DNA of 64,000 nucleotides, from contig CM020618.1 of the NCBI GenBank assembly GCA_009829735.1, positions 42,608,878-42,672,877 of the forward strand, given 5' to 3'. The DNA is from Pyropia yezoensis. Taxonomy: Eukaryota; Rhodophyta; Bangiophyceae; Bangiales; Bangiaceae. A program made the translations under genes and the position numbers. The notes under the pieces are model-generated. The model was not told the origin of the DNA. It was given only the letters and a program-made list of their open reading frames with translations, and searched no databases. Positions 30,952 through 41,407 of this stretch are shown here, piece after piece; positions within the stretch are counted from its first letter, which is position 1, and each line of letters starts with the position of its first letter.

Positions 30952-33135
30952 ATGTCTACCCAAGAGACGGGGAACGTTCAAGATGACGGATCGGCGTCGA
31001 CGCCGACTCCGGAGGTGACTACGGGAACCGAGATCGGGAACCCGATCGATAACATTGAGACGCCAATGCTTTCCGGTGCCGGATCGACGTTTGGCACGGC
31101 TCGGACGGCAGGAGGCGGGGGCCCGCCTCAACTGTCGTCGACCGACCTCACTCCGCCGCCTCCTTCACCAGGGGATTCCCTGATGGCATCATTGGCCCGC
31201 ATCGAGGCCCGGTTTTCCGGGCTCGACGCCCGTCAAGATCGGACGGAGGACGCAATGGCAGTGTTGATGTCAACACGGCACACGACGGGACCCCGTCGTG
31301 TTCCTCCCACACCGGTACGGTTCGAACCGGCCGGACTACTTTCGGAGTCCACCAGGGTCAATCCCGGGGTTGCTACTCCTGGACAACCCCCGGACACAAT
31401 GGGGTATGGGTCCGACTCGTCGGCAGAGTTGGAACGGAGTCACACGGAGCGATACGCTCGGAGCACCCGAAGCGGACTCCGCGGACACGACCCGGCGGAT
31501 ACGTACGCCGGGGGAGAGTCGGTTAATGGGGGAGGGGGTACCCTCTCGCAGTACCCCCACGACGAAGGAGGCCAGGCAACGCGGGTTCCCGAGGTGCCGA
31601 CGCCTGAAGTACCATCTTCAGTGGTGGAAGCTATGACCGCGCAGGTAACTGCGAGCCTACTGAAGCGGATGGAGTCCGATGAGTTCGCTCATCAACTGGC
31701 TAAGCGACTGGATATCCAGGACGCTGACACGGAGATCGTCAACGAGGTCTTCCGGTCGGTTCTCACTCCGGAACGTTATCGTTTGGAGGACCGCTCTACC
31801 ACCGTATCGGAATCGATGCGTAATACGTCGCATCGGGCGATCCGCTCTATGCAGACCCTTATGAAGGGAGTCCCTATGTTCGGGGGGCCGAACGGACGCC
31901 CGTTGGCAGTCATCGGCTTCTTGACTAGCTTCAAGGCAGCCGCAGACAAGGCGCTCGTTAACGAGGGGCTGGCTCTGGAGATCCTCCCGTTCTTTGTTGA
32001 TGAACGGGTGCGAGGCATTCTTCGCCAGGCATCCCCGATGCCGGGAATGAGGGTCGCGGCCACCCCCATGGATTACCGTGGGATATTGAAGGAGCTGCTG
32101 AGCAGCTACCTCAGTGAGGACAAGTGCGAGGACCACTATCGGGCCCTTCGCACTGCCACCGCCCAGTCCTGGGAGGACGAGGAGATGTTTGGACGCCGGA
32201 TCCAAGAGCTCGACTACGAGCTGGGGAAGCTCCTCGGAGAAGGCGAGCTACGGGCCATCCTGTTCGCAGGAGTACCCAACTACGTGCGGATATCCGCACG
32301 GGGCGCCAATACGGCACGGACGAACTTCAGTCGACTGATGCATATGTGCAAGTCCCTAGGGGACGCCTACCGGGTTCTACACCCGGAGTGTGCCTTGGCC
32401 CCGAAGCCCAAGGGTGAGGGAGGCAAACCCAGTCTTACCCCGGTACCGAGGCAAGAGAAGGTGGAACGTAAGGCCGCACCAGTACTGGTGGCGACCGAAC
32501 ATACCCCTATTGGTGAGGATGAACCTCTAGTCGACCAACAGGGCCACCTGTTGCTACCGGCGACGCCGGTGATTGATGAACATGGTACGGTAGCGTACAT
32601 CGCCCCGGCTGGAACCCAGTTCCAGGTCAACGAAGGAACGGGACGGCGCGTCCCGTATGTGCGGACTACGGGGTACTCCCCGGTGACGGGTAACCCTCAC
32701 CAACCCTTGCCAACATGGGCGGTGCGCACGGAGGCACCTCCGCAGATTGCGGGCCGACCCAACCGGTTGGGGGAGTCCATGTTCCGGTTGACCCAAGGAC
32801 CCAAGGCCTACCAGGGAGCTGGCACTCGGGTGCCCGAGGGAGGCAACCGCAGCTACGGGGCTACCCCGATGCGAACTCAAGGGGGGACCGGCACGTCCGG
32901 GTGTATGTTGTGTGGGGATCCCCAGCACTGGGTGTCTTCCTGCCCACTCATCCCCGAGGAGTCTCGGCGGGCAGCGGCGCAACGCAAGGCATCTACCGGG
33001 GGGTATCCCGCCCGAGCACCCGGAACCGCACCGGGTAGGCAGCCAGCTCCAGGTGGAGTACTGGCCGTCGAGGGGGCACCTCCTCAGCCGGATGTCCCGG
33101 CGGACAGCACCCTACCAGGGGCGGGAAACGAGTAA
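30952..33135 (+). CDS. gag: Element C Gag polyprotein
   Basis: 727 residues from ATG 30952 (MSTQETGNVQDDG). It has a disordered Pro/Thr/Gly-rich N-terminal half, a helical capsid-like central part (roughly residues 230-470) and a CCHC knuckle CMLCGDPQHWVSSC near residue 640. A Pro/Ala-rich tail ends AGNE before TAA 33133-33135. It is nearly identical to the B Gag. As an RNA-packaging structural protein it should be made in excess over Gag-Pol, which fits the frameshift signal placed at its very end. Confidence 0.9.
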   Translation: MSTQETGNVQDDGSASTPTPEVTTGTEIGNPIDNIETPMLSGAGSTFGTARTAGGGGPPQLSSTDLTPPPPSPGDSLMASLARIEARFSGLDARQDRTEDAMAVLMSTRHTTGPRRVPPTPVRFEPAGLLSESTRVNPGVATPGQPPDTMGYGSDSSAELERSHTERYARSTRSGLRGHDPADTYAGGESVNGGGGTLSQYPHDEGGQATRVPEVPTPEVPSSVVEAMTAQVTASLLKRMESDEFAHQLAKRLDIQDADTEIVNEVFRSVLTPERYRLEDRSTTVSESMRNTSHRAIRSMQTLMKGVPMFGGPNGRPLAVIGFLTSFKAAADKALVNEGLALEILPFFVDERVRGILRQASPMPGMRVAATPMDYRGILKELLSSYLSEDKCEDHYRALRTATAQSWEDEEMFGRRIQELDYELGKLLGEGELRAILFAGVPNYVRISARGANTARTNFSRLMHMCKSLGDAYRVLHPECALAPKPKGEGGKPSLTPVPRQEKVERKAAPVLVATEHTPIGEDEPLVDQQGHLLLPATPVIDEHGTVAYIAPAGTQFQVNEGTGRRVPYVRTTGYSPVTGNPHQPLPTWAVRTEAPPQIAGRPNRLGESMFRLTQGPKAYQGAGTRVPEGGNRSYGATPMRTQGGTGTSGCMLCGDPQHWVSSCPLIPEESRRAAAQRKASTGGYPARAPGTAPGRQPAPGGVLAVEGAPPQPDVPADSTLPGAGNE

Positions 33136-33185
33136 GAGGAAGGATGACCGGGGGGCGCTGGGGTTACCCAAGCAAGCCACCCCGG
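33123..33185 (+). promoter_or_regulatory. -1 ribosomal frameshift signal, element C
   Basis: GGGAAAC (33123-33129) is a canonical X XXY YYZ heptamer in the gag frame (G GGA AAC), followed by GAG TAA. Pol is in the -1 frame and open through this point. Downstream sequence is strongly G/C rich; CCGGGG from about 33149 can pair with CCCCGG around 33180. That stem lies further from the slip site than usual, so the exact stimulator is uncertain. The same heptamer occurs in B (minus strand, 24655-24661 and 18215-18221). Confidence 0.7.
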
Positions 33186-36100
33186 AGTACCGCGGGGAAA
33201 GCCCCACGGAGAGCGCGGTTGAGCCGACGCCGCATCAACCCCCGGGTACACCTTCCGGCCCCGACGACACGGCGTCAGGGGATTGATGACCAACCTCCAA
33301 GGTTGGGAGGAGAGGACGGGAAGCCCCGTCACGTCGAACCAGACAAGGGCCCTGTTCAGGATGCCCGAGCTACACCGGATTTCGGTGTAGGACATGTGTT
33401 GTTTACCTTGGAGAACTTCAAGGTATCAGCCACACTGGGGGATGACCCCCAGTCGACACGATCGTACTACCCTGTACTGGACACAGGGGCTGGACCCAAC
33501 CTTATCCGGAAGGATACCCTCCCGGACAAGTGGCTTCCACGAGTCAGAGTGACTCGGGGACCCACCATCAAGGACGCGAATGGTCGACTCATTCGTACGA
33601 CCGCAGCGATGTCGCTGCGGGTTACCATCGGGGATCTCACCACGGAAGTTGACTTCTTGGTATGTGAAACGCTATCGGTGCCCTGCATACTGGGGTGCAC
33701 CTTCATCAACGTTCACGTTGATGCAATCCGGCCAGGCCGGAGGACCGTCGAGCTTCAAGAAGCCGACGGGACGAAGCGAGGACACACGGCTATCGTCAGG
33801 GATCTGACGCTACAAGGAAGCCACGTTAACGTGGCTGAGGTGTACGCTAGCGTCGAGCCGAAGACACTTCGATTGGCCAAGCGAACTCGCTTTGAGCCGT
33901 TGTCAGAGACAGTCCTCCCGGTTAACTGCGACCTCGCAGGCATCTGCAGAGTCCAGTCCAACCTACGGACGTACAAGCGCCATGGGTTGACCATGGCCAA
34001 CGGTCTCATAGACCTCCCAGCAGGAGGGTCGTCCCTCCTAGTGATGGCGAACTATCGCCGTAAGGCAGTCACCCTCCCGAAGGGAACTATCCTCGGGATT
34101 GCCGAACTCTACGAAGGAGATATCCTTACCCCTGATAAGGAAGGTCAAGTGGAACCACTTGAAGTACTGGCGGTCGCCGAGACCACCGAGCGACAGCAAC
34201 CCGATGACGGGAAGCCTAACCCATCGGCGGCGCCGGCGGACCTGCCGCCAAAGGACCAAGAGGCCTTGAAGGCACTGGCCGAGGCTGACCTCGACCACCT
34301 TCACCCTTCGGTAGCCGAAGGGGTACGACGGATGCTAAGAAAGCATGACGTTATGTGGACAGGCGGGGCCTTGGGGACCATTAGGGCAACCCAACATCGT
34401 ATAGACCTGGTACCAGGCGCACGACCCGCCCGCTCACAACCGCACCGAGCGGGACCTATGCAACGAGAGATCGTTGATGGAGAAGTGAAGAGGATGAGTG
34501 AAGCTAAGGTGATCCGACCTTCGATGTCGGAATGGGGTGCCCCAGTCGTTATTGTGCCGAAGAAGGATCAAACCCCTCGGTTTTGCATCGATTATCGACG
34601 CCTCAACTTGGTTACCAAGAAGGACTCATACCCTTTACCAAGGATGGATGAATGCATCGACTCCCTGGGGGAGGCTACGGTGTTTACCACCATCGACTGC
34701 AATGCCGGATACTGGCAGATCCCGGTGGCGGACGAGGATATCCCCAAGACGGCATTCGTCTGTCACAGTGGAGTGTACGAGTTCCTAAGGATGCCCTTCG
34801 GATTGTCCAACGCCCCCGCTACATTCCAGCGGGCTATCGACATCATACTGTCGGGGGTGAAGTGGCGTAACTGCCTAGTGTACCTCGATGACGTCATCGT
34901 CTTCTCGCGTAACATGGATGACCATGTACAACATGTTGACGAGGTACTCACCCTCTTGAGGAACGCCGGGGTAACCCTGCGTCTGAAGAAGTGCGCCTTC
35001 TTCCAACAGACGGTCGAATATCTGGGCCACCAGATAACCCCTGGTAAACTAGGGGTACTCGAAGCCAATACCCGGGCACTCCGAGATGCCCGGTTCCCTA
35101 ACACCCAGACGCAGCTCAAGAGCTTCCTGGGAATGTGCAATGTATACCGACGGTTCGTCAAGGACTTCGCTCGGATAGCTAAACCGTTAACGGTTCTTAC
35201 GAGCAGTACCTTACCCAAGGTACTCCAACCCCCTTCGCCTAGCGAAGAGGAGGCATTCGAGTCGCTGAAGCGAGCCCTACTAGCCCCACCCGTCCTTGCG
35301 TTACCGCATAGACGGGGTACCTTCGTCATCGATGTCGATGCGTGTGATACACAAGTGGGATGCACCCTGTTACAGGGAGAGACGTTGATAGGTACCGACA
35401 ACGTTATCCCGGACCTACGTCCGGTAGGGTACTTCAGCCGGACACTCAACCCGGCTGAGCGGAACTATAGTGCCACCGAGCGTGAATGCCTCGGAGTTAT
35501 ATGGGCAGTGCAACTGCTCCGTCCATACCTGGAGGGCTCCAGGTTCATCGTGAGGTCCGACCACGAACCCCTACGATGGCTCCTCAACCTTGGTGACAAG
35601 GATTCCGATAGCCATGGGAGGCTAGCCCGATGGAGGCTGAAGATGGCCGAGCACGACTACCGCACGGTGTATAAGGCTGGGTCAACCCACCACCTCGGAG
35701 ACGCGTTGTCTCGACTCGACACCCCGAGCGGGGATACCCGCCCGGTGGACGAGGACATCCCGGTGGTACCGGTGTGCATGGTGGGTAATGCTACCCAGGG
35801 TATGGCTGACCATACCATGGCACACCTTGCGTGCCCATTGACCCTCGCGGACTTCCGCGAGGCACAGGCCAACGACGATGACTGTAGACGTCATCGTGCT
35901 AACCTCCTGGCCGGTACGGCCGGCATCTTCTCCGAGAACGAAGACGGACTCATATACCGGCGGGCACCCGCCGACGGACGACATCAAGTCGTGGTTCCCG
36001 TGTCCTTACGGCAAGCCGTCATGAAACGAGAACATGAGAACCCTACAGCCGGACACCCGGGGGGTTCACGTATGTTCGCAGCAATGCGAAGGTTCTTCTA

Positions 36101-37310
36101 CTGGCCAGCAATGGCCGTCGACGTGGTCGACCACGTAAGGGGATGCCACCCCTGTGCACGTAACCGCATGAGTCTACATAGGCGGGCGTCTGCCATGAAG
36201 CTATTCCCACCTGATGGGCCCAACGAGCAAGTCGCTATCGACATACTCGGGCCACTTCCGATAACGGAAGAAGGGAACAGGTACATCCTGGTCATGTCTG
36301 ACCGCTTCACTAAGCTGTCAAGAGCGGCAGCCATCCCGAATGATACGGCATACACGATCATGAACGCAGTGGTTGACCGCTGGATCAGTGCATACGGAGT
36401 CATGAAGCAACTTCTCTCCGATAACGGAGCAAACCTTATGTCGGCATTCTGCACTAAGGTCCTGGGCATGTTCGGTATCGAACCACGTCGGGCATCCGAC
36501 TACCACCCGCAGTCCAACGGGCAGGTGGAGCGGTTCAACCGCACCATTGTAAAGATGCTACAGTGCTACGTGGCCGAGCACACGAACACTTGGGACAGGC
36601 TTCTGTCCGTACTCACCCTGGCATACAATGCCAGGCCACATCGGAGCACAAACATTGCTCCGCTGGAGTGGGTCATGCCACTAGGCGTCGGTAACCTGAC
36701 GCTGCCACCCGGCAGGTGCACTCGGTATGATACACCGAAGGGCCGACCCGCCGAACGCATCCACCTAGCTTGGTTGGCCAAGCTATCGTGGATGATTCCT
36801 AAGCTCAAGGGTGCCCTTGACAGAACACAACTTCGGTATAAGAAGAACTTCGACGCCCGACTACGGGTGCGCAACGCAACCCTGGTAACAGGTGACTGGG
36901 TCTATATCAGACACCAGAAGTTCCGAGGGAACAAGCTTATGCAACCGGTCAAGGGACCGTACCAGATCCTCCACAGAGATGACCACTCTGTTATCTTACA
37001 CTCCGATACGGAGATTCAACGCATCAGCATGAATGATGTCACACCTGCTCCGATGCCGGAACAGCCTCAGCCGGTACCGGCTGAATTGCTACATGAAGCT
37101 CTTACAACCCACCGGTCAGATGACCCGGTGGGACCGGATGGGATTCCATACCAAGTAGAGAGCGTGGTCGGACACACCGACCCGGACCTACCAGGACCCT
37201 GGTACGTCAAGGTTATGTGGGTCGGATACGACTCACCCACCTGGGAACAGGCGGCAAATATACCCCGCCAACTCCTCATGCCTTACATGAGGCGACGACG
37301 CCTACTGTAA
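33144..37310 (+). CDS. pol: Element C Pol (protease, RT, RNase H, integrase, chromodomain)
   Basis: 1388 codons from ATG 33144; with the frameshift the protein would begin about five codons earlier in fusion with Gag. Landmarks: protease DTGAGPNLIRK near residue 112; a long linker; RT FCIDYRRL near 478, NAGYWQIPV, and YLDDVIVFS near 579; RNase H DVDAC near 730 (the usual DVDAS position has Cys), ATERECLGV and RSDHEPLRW; integrase zinc domain and D, D, E near 1032, 1093 and 1128; chromodomain-like end VKVMWVGYDSPTWEQ near 1352. All catalytic residues I can check are present. It converges with the antisense ORF about 480 bases downstream. Confidence 0.93.
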   Translation: MTGGRWGYPSKPPRSTAGKAPRRARLSRRRINPRVHLPAPTTRRQGIDDQPPRLGGEDGKPRHVEPDKGPVQDARATPDFGVGHVLFTLENFKVSATLGDDPQSTRSYYPVLDTGAGPNLIRKDTLPDKWLPRVRVTRGPTIKDANGRLIRTTAAMSLRVTIGDLTTEVDFLVCETLSVPCILGCTFINVHVDAIRPGRRTVELQEADGTKRGHTAIVRDLTLQGSHVNVAEVYASVEPKTLRLAKRTRFEPLSETVLPVNCDLAGICRVQSNLRTYKRHGLTMANGLIDLPAGGSSLLVMANYRRKAVTLPKGTILGIAELYEGDILTPDKEGQVEPLEVLAVAETTERQQPDDGKPNPSAAPADLPPKDQEALKALAEADLDHLHPSVAEGVRRMLRKHDVMWTGGALGTIRATQHRIDLVPGARPARSQPHRAGPMQREIVDGEVKRMSEAKVIRPSMSEWGAPVVIVPKKDQTPRFCIDYRRLNLVTKKDSYPLPRMDECIDSLGEATVFTTIDCNAGYWQIPVADEDIPKTAFVCHSGVYEFLRMPFGLSNAPATFQRAIDIILSGVKWRNCLVYLDDVIVFSRNMDDHVQHVDEVLTLLRNAGVTLRLKKCAFFQQTVEYLGHQITPGKLGVLEANTRALRDARFPNTQTQLKSFLGMCNVYRRFVKDFARIAKPLTVLTSSTLPKVLQPPSPSEEEAFESLKRALLAPPVLALPHRRGTFVIDVDACDTQVGCTLLQGETLIGTDNVIPDLRPVGYFSRTLNPAERNYSATERECLGVIWAVQLLRPYLEGSRFIVRSDHEPLRWLLNLGDKDSDSHGRLARWRLKMAEHDYRTVYKAGSTHHLGDALSRLDTPSGDTRPVDEDIPVVPVCMVGNATQGMADHTMAHLACPLTLADFREAQANDDDCRRHRANLLAGTAGIFSENEDGLIYRRAPADGRHQVVVPVSLRQAVMKREHENPTAGHPGGSRMFAAMRRFFYWPAMAVDVVDHVRGCHPCARNRMSLHRRASAMKLFPPDGPNEQVAIDILGPLPITEEGNRYILVMSDRFTKLSRAAAIPNDTAYTIMNAVVDRWISAYGVMKQLLSDNGANLMSAFCTKVLGMFGIEPRRASDYHPQSNGQVERFNRTIVKMLQCYVAEHTNTWDRLLSVLTLAYNARPHRSTNIAPLEWVMPLGVGNLTLPPGRCTRYDTPKGRPAERIHLAWLAKLSWMIPKLKGALDRTQLRYKKNFDARLRVRNATLVTGDWVYIRHQKFRGNKLMQPVKGPYQILHRDDHSVILHSDTEIQRISMNDVTPAPMPEQPQPVPAELLHEALTTHRSDDPVGPDGIPYQVESVVGHTDPDLPGPWYVKVMWVGYDSPTWEQAANIPRQLLMPYMRRRRLL

Positions 37311-37790
37311 CAACCCAACCGACACCGACTTCGGCTGTTCGGGGGTGAGGCTTATACCTACTAAGTAGGGTGTGACATGGTTAAAGCAGACTTAGGTTTC
37401 TAAGTCAAATCAGACTTAGGTTTCTAAGTCGAACCAAGCTTAGGTAACTAAGTAGAGCTAAGCTTAGGTAACTAAGTAAAAACCTGAACCTTAATAAGGT
37501 AACTTAAAGGTAAAGGCTAACTCCGATAATATCGAAGTAACTAGGGGGCTTACACGGGAGGATGACCTCCCAAAGCCAAGACACAAAGTGAGGGAGGATA
37601 ACCTCCCCAAGCATGAACCAACCGGAAGAAGTTGGACGGGAGGCAAGGCACCACTGAGCCAGAAGGGGTACTCCCCAGGGCAGCAAACAGAGGCAAGCAA
37701 TGCCCCCAGCGGGGGATGAGTTTATACTCACTACTACCCGGCTACCATAAGGGTTGCCGGGGCCCTCTCCCTCACAAACAATAGCACTCC
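37311..37790. terminator. Convergent 3' region of element C with hairpin array
   Basis: Four hairpins at about 37390, 37414, 37439 and 37463: ACTTAGGTTTCTAAGT twice, then CTTAGGTAACTAAG twice, followed by palindromic ACCTTAATAAGGT. They occupy the gap between the pol stop and the antisense ORF stop. The symmetric stems read the same on both strands, so a bidirectional 3'-end or insulator function is plausible but unproven. Confidence 0.5.
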
Positions 37791-40238
37791 TCAGTGGGTA
37801 GACCCACTGCCCGAGGGAGGCCACTCACGCGTAAGCGCGTAGACCTCCGTGCTCCACCGGTCGGCAATGTCACGACGGTCGACCACCCGAGTTACCTCGG
37901 TGCATAGCTGGACGAGGGTGCTGCGGCCAGCCTCCACGTCCTCCAGAGCTTTCTGGAGGCGGTCCAGCACGCCACCAAAGCAACGCGCTGACCCAACCAG
38001 CGCAGCACCTGGGGGGATATCCCCCCAGCTAACAGAGAGACCCCCACGCATTGCGCGGGTAACAAGGGCGTCAACGCCTTCATACCAGAGACGGGGACCC
38101 CCGTCATGTAGGACAGGGGCGGGAGGTGACACTGGCGCAGCCAGAGGAGCCACAGGAGCCGGCACGGCTACCACCGGAGCCGGTGGCACCTGATACGAGG
38201 CCCGGTAGGACCCTACCGAAGGGGCTCCACCGTAACCACGGCGGTACTCCGCCCGACGACGGGACACCTCACGCTCCCCACCCACAGAGCCCCACTCTCG
38301 GGGACGACGGCCAACCGCCGCCGGCATCGGGTTACCGAACCACGGAGCAAGGACCTGAAGAGGGTCATGGATAACCATGGGAATACCCAGGTCAGCAACA
38401 GCCTCGGTGGATGCCCACCCATGGCAACTGGGCTCACCCGGCTGAGTACGCCGGACACGCAACGAGTGACGAGGCAAGGGGGAAGCCCCAGCCTGCGGGT
38501 CCCGGTACGGGGGAAGGTCCAACACCCCAGCCCAGTTCACGGCATCGTGAACAGCCAGCAGAACCTCGAACTCCCGGGCCAACCCGGTCTTGGCGGCTAT
38601 CAGATCCACGCCCAACTGCGCGATGTGCCGACGGACACCCGTCGGAAGATGAAACAGACGACCCTGCCGGCGGACGGACAGCAAGAAGGATGAAGCCTGC
38701 CCGAGGGTAACCTCAAGGGTGAAGGTACCCTGCAACGGGTGGACCGGTCGCGAGGCCAACACACTCCCGAAGTAGCGAAGGCAGGAGCCGGTGTCAAACC
38801 GGAAAGCAGGGGCGGGTTCCCACCCCTCCTGCCATAGCGGCGGGCGCACGGGAGTGTATACCGGAGCACGACCGTTGCCGGTCTGCAACGCACACGTTAT
38901 ATCCGTGCGGAACGCATCCGCCATGACACCATGGTTACGTCGCCAACTCGACGCCGACTTCAACCACGCCATGGGCGGGTAGGGAGCCGTCAACGACAGA
39001 TACGGGGGTTCCCCCGGGTAGTAGTCAAAGTCGGGATACCGACCGGTACGGCTCACCGTCTCCCCAAACGCAACCGGCTCCGCCGCCGCCGCAATCCCCC
39101 GAGCACTAGCCGGGTAGTCAATCTCCCGCGGCAACGCGGGGGCAATCAAGTCGCAGACCCCGAAGTTGGGGTCGAGGTAGACCTCACCCCGTCCCACCCG
39201 GGTGCGCCAGAGCTGCGCATGCCGGTCGTCCGGCTGACTCAGGATCCAATGGTGTTCCACCCGGACCGCGTTCGGCTGGTTGACCAGCCGCACCAACTCC
39301 CGCTCCCAGCACGGGTCCACCTTGACGCGCCGGGAGGATTCTCCACGGGGATGCACCAGGTGGAAGTCCACCCGCATACGCCCATCGGACTCCATCGACT
39401 CTTGCACCGTGAGGCCTCGAACCCGAGCCACCAAGTCGGACACCGACATGGCGGGTTGACCCGCCGCCACGGCGACGCCGCCACCCAACGGGGCAACCCG
39501 GGCAGGACCAGGAAGAATCGGGAGCGCCGGGGGACGCACCACCGGCAGAGGGGCCGACGTCGGAGATGGACGAGGCCGAGGAGGAAGAAGAAGGGCGGGC
39601 GCCCGCCCGGAGTAACTCCCGGTGTCAACCGCCATGGGAGAAGGAGCGTCTTGACCGCTCGACACCCGCGGCACCGCAGGTATGGTACCGGCGCCGGCAC
39701 CACCCGTCGGCGTAGCCCCCGCCTCGGAAGTGGAAGGCACTTGGACAGCCTCCGGAGCCGGAGCCCCGGCCGTGCGGACACCCGCACCGTCTTGACCCAC
39801 CGCACCGGGTGTCGCACCGCCACCACCACCCGCGTCAACGTCGGGACCGCCTCGAGGAGTCACCGCCCGGACACCCGGACCACCTTGACCAGCCGGAGTC
39901 GGCTGCGGGTCGCCACCTCCGCCGCAGGGCGGACCATCTTGAGGTACCTGCGGTGAGCCGGCACCGGCACCAGGCTCCATCCGGGCAGCCGGCAGAGAGG
40001 GGGTAGAAGCCGCCACGCGCGGTTGACCGCCGGGTTGACCTCCGGCCGACGGCACCGTCGTGCCGCTGCACACGGACGACAGTCCTCCGGCCGACAGACG
40101 GACGGACACCGCAGGCCCGTCGTCGTCAGACGAGCTCACCCCGTAACGCGCGGCGTCGGGACCGACAGGCGCGTCGTCCTCCATCTCCTCCCCGATCAGG
40201 AGGTCTTCCTCCTCTTCAAGCACCTGGGGATAGGACAT
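37791..40238 (-). CDS. Antisense additional ORF of element C
   Basis: 815 residues from ATG 40236-40238, antisense to gag-pol, intact and nearly identical to the ORF at 11106-13553 (differences include T/S in GETV-RTG and F/S in SVG-YRAS). It has an acidic N terminus, a long Pro/Gly/Ala-rich region, and a central Trp/Arg-rich region with motifs shared with A and D/E. No signal peptide or convincing transmembrane helix is seen, which argues against a simple envelope protein. No nuclease, helicase or methyltransferase motif is seen. An expressed accessory protein is inferred from the open frame in two copies and from its fixed place in three families. Confidence 0.8.
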   Translation of the reverse strand: MSYPQVLEEEEDLLIGEEMEDDAPVGPDAARYGVSSSDDDGPAVSVRLSAGGLSSVCSGTTVPSAGGQPGGQPRVAASTPSLPAARMEPGAGAGSPQVPQDGPPCGGGGDPQPTPAGQGGPGVRAVTPRGGPDVDAGGGGGATPGAVGQDGAGVRTAGAPAPEAVQVPSTSEAGATPTGGAGAGTIPAVPRVSSGQDAPSPMAVDTGSYSGRAPALLLPPRPRPSPTSAPLPVVRPPALPILPGPARVAPLGGGVAVAAGQPAMSVSDLVARVRGLTVQESMESDGRMRVDFHLVHPRGESSRRVKVDPCWERELVRLVNQPNAVRVEHHWILSQPDDRHAQLWRTRVGRGEVYLDPNFGVCDLIAPALPREIDYPASARGIAAAAEPVAFGETVSRTGRYPDFDYYPGEPPYLSLTAPYPPMAWLKSASSWRRNHGVMADAFRTDITCALQTGNGRAPVYTPVRPPLWQEGWEPAPAFRFDTGSCLRYFGSVLASRPVHPLQGTFTLEVTLGQASSFLLSVRRQGRLFHLPTGVRRHIAQLGVDLIAAKTGLAREFEVLLAVHDAVNWAGVLDLPPYRDPQAGASPLPRHSLRVRRTQPGEPSCHGWASTEAVADLGIPMVIHDPLQVLAPWFGNPMPAAVGRRPREWGSVGGEREVSRRRAEYRRGYGGAPSVGSYRASYQVPPAPVVAVPAPVAPLAAPVSPPAPVLHDGGPRLWYEGVDALVTRAMRGGLSVSWGDIPPGAALVGSARCFGGVLDRLQKALEDVEAGRSTLVQLCTEVTRVVDRRDIADRWSTEVYALTREWPPSGSGSTH

Positions 40239-40825
40239 GATAACGGGTGCGGAGTCCCCCGCGCCCACAAGCCGTCGACGGCTACAACCCGGTACGGTGG
40301 GATAACCGGGACGAGCCAGGGAAGCGCGGACACCCGCGCTTATGACCACAAACGGCCACGAGAAGCGCCGCAGGCACGCGGGTCGACCCGCGCCCCACGG
40401 GGCTACGACCGCGCTCCACCCAGGCACCTGGGCGGGACGGGGCCACACCCACACACGGGGTAAGTAAGGGGGGTCACCCCCAACCGCCCCCACGCAACGC
40501 GGGCAGCCCCCGCCCCCCACTCAATCGTCCACACGAGAGGGGCCCCCCTACCACCAGGCACCTGGTGGCGGATCCGCTTGCACCACCCCTCGGAAAGGGG
40601 GGGCGTGAACAGCAACCCGCATCGGGAATTTAACGGTCCGGAAAACGGATCGTGTGTGTGTACCACGCAAAGGGGGGCACCCCCCTGAGACAACCTCGAA
40701 AAGGGGTGTCTGTCGCGACGGGGCGCAAAGCCCCACCCGACGGGTAAACGGTCACGCGACCCACTTACATTCGGTACCCCGAATGCAACTCGACCCGAGG
40801 ACGGGCCGAATCTAAGGGGGGGATA
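40239..40825 (-). other. Leader of the antisense ORF and polypurine tract of element C
   Basis: Noncoding GC-rich sequence. AAGGGGGGGA at 40814-40823 lies two bases before the 3' LTR and should prime plus-strand DNA synthesis. On the minus strand this region would be the 5' leader of the antisense transcript. Confidence 0.7.
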
Positions 40826-41188
40826 TGTAGCAATATGGTTGTCCGTATTGTGACCCTAATATCAGGGGGGCTACTTCTAACCCTTAACTTTCAATTTGAT
40901 AGTTCGTACTGGTCACGGTATCTATAAGTTACGTATGACCAGAGGGACTTGCATCTTGGGGTGGAGGGTAGTTAGTAGTGTCTCCGAGGGTTTATAACGA
41001 GGGGGCCGGTGGCGAATCCACCGCCGGCCAAGGCAGAACAACAAACCCCTCCCATTTGGGCTCCCATCTTGGTCCCGTGGCTTGCGCTCCAAGGACAGCA
41101 ACCTTGGCCTCCCGGTGACGTTGGTGCCGATCCCCCTTGGTGAGTGTTCCCTGAGAGTGGACGTGCGACGGATCCCTATTGTGCTACA
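40826..41188 (+). repeat. Element C 3' LTR
   Basis: 363 bp, essentially identical to 30364-30726. It is followed by GCTCC (41189-41193), the reverse complement of GGAGC next to element B. Confidence 0.95.
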
Positions 41189-41407
41189 GCTCCGCGGCAC
41201 CGACGTGCCAGACACTTATAGTGCCCTGCCAACGAGGCGTCCGGCCAGGCATGCAAGTCAGCGCCCGACGGCCATACGGCCCGGTGCTTCCAGAACGACG
41301 ACGCGGACGTGACCCCTCCACCGCACGCTGGCAGGTAGCCACATCCGGCCGCCCGGCCGCACCGGATCGGACCTCGCCGGGACGGCTCGAAGCTCGCAAC
41401 GGGGGTA
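41189..41407 (+). other. Element A, last internal stretch before its 3' LTR
   Basis: 219 bases of noncoding GC-rich sequence ending in the short purine tract AACGGGGGTA before the LTR. In the restored element it is the leader side of the antisense ORF. Confidence 0.75.

Larger units (their letters stand above)
30364..41188 (+). mobile_element. Element C: complete, apparently intact gypsy element
   Basis: 10,825 bp with 363-bp LTRs differing at one position as far as I could see (T versus G in the run near 30404). Order: LTR, PBS, gag, -1 frameshift site, pol, hairpin array, antisense ORF, purine tract, LTR. All three ORFs are open, so this could be an autonomous and recently active copy. It is nested in element A and inverted relative to B. 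Confidence 0.95.

Noticed and set aside
37391-40237. Antisense ORF as an envelope gene
   Set aside because: Antisense orientation, no signal peptide, no transmembrane anchor and no cysteine pattern seen.
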